A stretch of DNA of 64,000 nucleotides from Anoplopoma fimbria (taxonomy: Eukaryota > Chordata > Actinopteri > Perciformes > Anoplopomatidae): assembly GCF_027596085.1 (NCBI RefSeq), contig NC_072452.1, positions 6,826,790 through 6,890,789 on the forward strand. The letters are read 5' to 3'. Numbering within the stretch: position 1 is the stretch's first letter; every line of letters begins with the position of its first letter. Both the position numbers and the translations under genes were made by a program. The notes beneath the pieces are model-generated. The model was not told the origin of the DNA, ran no database searches, and was given only the letters and a program-made list of their open reading frames with translations. Shown in pieces: positions 61,175-64,000 of the stretch.

Positions 61175-64000
61175 ACCTTGTGTGTGGTGTGGTGCGTCAT
61201 GCCGTGTGAGCTGGAAGTGTGGTAGCGTATCTCTGCAGGTGATCCAGGAATGCTTCAGGACCTGCTCTGCTGTGTATCGCTGGTGAGGGTCCACATGGAG
61301 CATATGTGACAGCAGGTCCTGGAACGTAAAGATAACATCCAGTGTTAAAAGTATACGAGGGACAAAAACAGGGTGGTTTTTCATTCAAGGATAAACTCCC
61401 AATGTTTCTTAAACCATTTGAACAAGCATAAGAAAAAGATGCCGTCCTTGGTGTTTACTCAGTTTAACAGCAGAGCTTTGAGTCATGATTCATCACTCTG
61501 CTGAATCACAGATAGAATCTAAATAGAATCAAATCAACCTTTAAAACAGCCAAATTATGTCTTGTAGCACCTTTCAAAAACCACTGTACAAAGTGCTTTC
61601 CAGACATGATAAGAGAAAATCATTAATACAAGACTTATATATGCTTGAAAGTCACCTCTCCAATGCAAACTAGCTACCACCTGGTGTGAAGCGTCATCGT
61701 GTCAGCGTGTGCGTTTACCTTTGAGGTGTCTGATACCGTGTCCCAGTTGCCACCGGTCAAAGAGAACTTTCCGGATCCTATCCGGAGTAGAATCTCCTCT
61801 GGTGTGTCGTTTGGCCCGTTAGCAAACGGCGTGTACCTGACGGGGGGGGGGGTTTACAAAGCAGCCGTGAGGAAAACACATGCAGTGCTTCATTTCCTTT
61901 CATAGGCAAACTTGACTGCAACTTTGTGGTGATTAAACACATCATGTCTACAACTATTTGAAATTGTGGTTAAGATTGCAATTAACACCAAAAGCACAAC
62001 CAAAGGCATTAGACTGGTTTAAAATAATTAAAAAATTTTTTTAATGAGTGCAGTCTTACCCTGCCAACATGGTATACAGCAGAACTCCAAGACTCCATAT
62101 ATCACAGGCTGCATCATAACCTTGCCGCATTAGTACCTAAACCAGCCCAAACAACAGAAAGGCAAACGCTCAGGGACTCATATTGACAACAGGAATTTAA
62201 TAAAAAGAAACTCCTCTCCTCAAGCTGTTCTTCCTTCACACTTTATATCCTCTCACCTATAGAACATCTCTTTCGGGTATAAAGTCTTATATATTTTTAC
62301 TCGAGCATTTGCTCTCTTTTCGCGTCCGTCCTTTCTCACCTCTGGCGCCACAAAGTTGGCGGTGTAACAGGGGGTGAGGAGCAGGCCGTTGCCTCCCCGA
62401 AGCTGCTTGGCGAATCCAAAGTCACAGATCCTGATGGAGTCGGGGTTCCCCGAGTCATCCATGTACAGGATGTTACTGGGCTTCAGGTCTCGGTGCACCA
62501 CCTGGGAAAAGAGGAGGAGAGGAAAAAGTTAGAGGAGGAGAAGTCTCCAAATTCTCTCTCGTGCTCACGTGTGCACGGACGTGTCCACTCACCCCTTGGC
62601 AGTGGAGGTAGTCAACAGTCTTGGTGATGGTGTAGAGCACAGCACTGGCCTCTCTCTCAGAGAAAAACTTCTGCCTGAGGATCTTGTCCAGCAGCTCCCC
62701 TCCCTTCATCAGCTCCGTCACCACGTAGACATACCTGCCCTCATCATACACCTGACACACACACACAACCTGTGAGTAAAGTGGCAAACTAAAAACTGTA
62801 ACGTTGTGAAACGCTCGCACACGGATGTTACTGACGTCTTTCAGAGTGATGATGTTGGGATGCTGTCCGTATCGCATCAGGATTTCAATCTCTTCGGAGG
62901 GGTCCCTCTTACTTTTGTCTATAATCTGAGACACATGAGAAGACAGCACTTAGCAGTAAATCAAATTAGAGAGTCTACTGGCTGAGCAGAAAAAAGAAAT
63001 TACAGCATTTAACAACCCAAACAAGCTGAGATAATACCAATATGGCTTTGTTAGCTAAAACTGTGCTGCCCTCTGCTGCTCTGTTGGCAACACTAACCAC
63101 AATGGGCATGCTTTGTCAATTTTCCACAATTTCATACACTTGTGAGGTTCAGAAGCTTTTATGAGTTCAAATCTGCTTCTAAAGGCTGTACAAGTGGAGT
63201 TTAGTTCTTTTTTTTATCTTAATAAAAACAAACAGGTACTCGAGAGGTTTTCATAAAAGGCTGTCACACAGTCATAGCTTCAATGCAACTATTGATACTG
63301 AAAATGACACATAACGCATCAGTGGCCTGAGGGTTATTGAAGCAGGATTCTAGCTTAAAAGTAACTGTTTAATCCTTGAGGAGCTAACCCCTCCCCCCAA
63401 CTGCTCATGTGAGGCTGCTCACTGGACAACAAAAGTGGGATTTCATCAGATAACTCTCAGGAGTAACTGTGGAAAAGAAAGCAGGGCTGAGTAGATAAGA
63501 AAAATAAAGACCATACTACCTTCACAGCATAGTCCGTGGCAGAGACTCGGTGTACACAGCGTTTACAAATGGAGTAGGAGCCGACCCCGATGTCCTCCTG
63601 CAGCTCGTAAAGATCGCAGAACTTGGTGGAGCCCCCGTGCATCTGGAGGGGGAAGAGACTTAAACAGTTAGACGACATTCATCAACATTAACCGAATACA
63701 TTAATGAATTATTAAAAAGAAGTGGTCCAGTAAAACAGTTACAGGTGTGTTAACTGAAGTGTTGTCTCCACTTTCAGAGATAAATGGAATTATTCTGTTT
63801 TATTCTTTTTTAAATGTACCAATTTAGCATCATGTAAAAGCTTAAGATCTGAAAAAATACCTGCGTTTGACCTTCATGTATGTGAGTTAATATGCTAATA
63901 ATGAACCTGTGTAAATTAAAAACAGAGGATATTTGTAAAGTAAAGACACTGTGTGTTTACCTGAACTATGGGGAGTATGCTGAGCAGCGGGGAGCTCTTG
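58597..64000 (-). CDS. rps6ka6: Ribosomal S6 kinase alpha-6 (RSK4), C-terminal half
   Basis: Nine coding exons, in transcript order: 64000-63961 (cut by the window), 63642-63520, 62925-62836, 62751-62593, 62501-62340, 62136-62060, 61836-61719, 61318-61177 and 58722-58597 (stop 58599-58597). They encode about 344 residues: the C-terminal CaMK-type kinase domain and tail. Visible motifs are glycine loop [15 protein letters not shown] lysine, [12 protein letters not shown] catalytic loop, CDFGFAK, and activation loop [15 protein letters not shown] with the ERK-target Thr. The tail [14 protein letters not shown] is the ERK docking motif. [20 protein letters not shown] and [19 protein letters not shown] fit RPS6KA6 better than RPS6KA1-3. 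RSKs are ERK-activated Ser/Thr kinases of cytosol and nucleus; the N-terminal AGC kinase lies beyond the window. All junctions keep phase except the last, which is off by one base (see findings). pou3f4 as converging neighbour supports the assignment. Confidence 0.95.
58990..59165 (+). mobile_element. Dispersed teleost repeat in the last rps6ka6 intron
   Basis: AAGTGAGAAGTAGAGTCATT, CATAGACTTCTATACAATCA, GATGGCCATTAGAAAGAAAT and CACTTTTCAGAACCGCAGGT are words I recognise from a widely spread teleost element. No TSD found. Confidence 0.45.
59523..59551. repeat. Perfect hairpin, 13-bp stems
   Basis: TTGTTGGCTTAAG (59523-59535), loop GGA, CTTAAGCCAACAA (59539-59551). It is in the last intron of rps6ka6. 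Confidence 0.9.
61111..61172 (+). repeat. (GT)n microsatellite next to an rps6ka6 splice donor
   Basis: Read on the minus strand, the donor GTGGAC (61176-61171) runs straight into ACACAC. One TT break splits the tract near 61126. Confidence 0.95.

Overview
The window looks like nuclear DNA from a bony fish, most likely a spiny-rayed teleost. The signs are spliced genes with short introns, about forty CA/GT, CT or AT microsatellite tracts, and many interspersed sequences of teleost type: Tc1-like miniature elements, LINE-tail and SINE fragments with target-site duplications, and fold-back elements. No bacterial-style gene, operon or CRISPR array is present. Species cannot be named from the sequence.

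Only four protein genes are supported. At the left edge (43-1830, +) are the last six coding exons of a plasma-membrane Na+/H+ exchanger of the NHE2/NHE4 type. Next comes a complete five-exon tmem182 (2501-6431, +), a four-span membrane protein of the claudin superfamily. A gene-poor stretch of about 40 kb follows (6.4-47 kb), made of microsatellites, decayed mobile elements and a few complex unique blocks that could be enhancers. Then comes the intronless pou3f4/brn4 (47296-48381, +) in a CpG-rich promoter and coding block. Downstream of pou3f4 is another roughly 8 kb without genes. At the right edge, on the minus strand, is the 3' half of rps6ka6 (RSK4), which encodes the C-terminal kinase domain (64000 down to 58597) and continues past the window.

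pou3f4 and rps6ka6 lie tail to tail, in the arrangement I recall for human Xq21. slc9a2-like and tmem182 to the left are instead neighbours of POU3F3 on human 2q12. The fish locus therefore looks like a more complete copy of an ancient duplicated block (slc9a - tmem182 - pou3f). The genes share no pathway; what links them is synteny and, for pou3f4, the surrounding non-coding DNA, where long-range enhancers would be expected.

Points most worth checking: a one-base reading-frame mismatch at the last splice junction of rps6ka6, next to a CA repeat that begins a few bases after a weak 5' splice site; an upstream ORF overlapping the pou3f4 start; a G4-prone C-rich repeat just after the pou3f4 stop; octamer sites around pou3f4; several perfect short hairpins; and complex non-repeat blocks that may be conserved enhancers. 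I found no evidence for a wholly new biological system.
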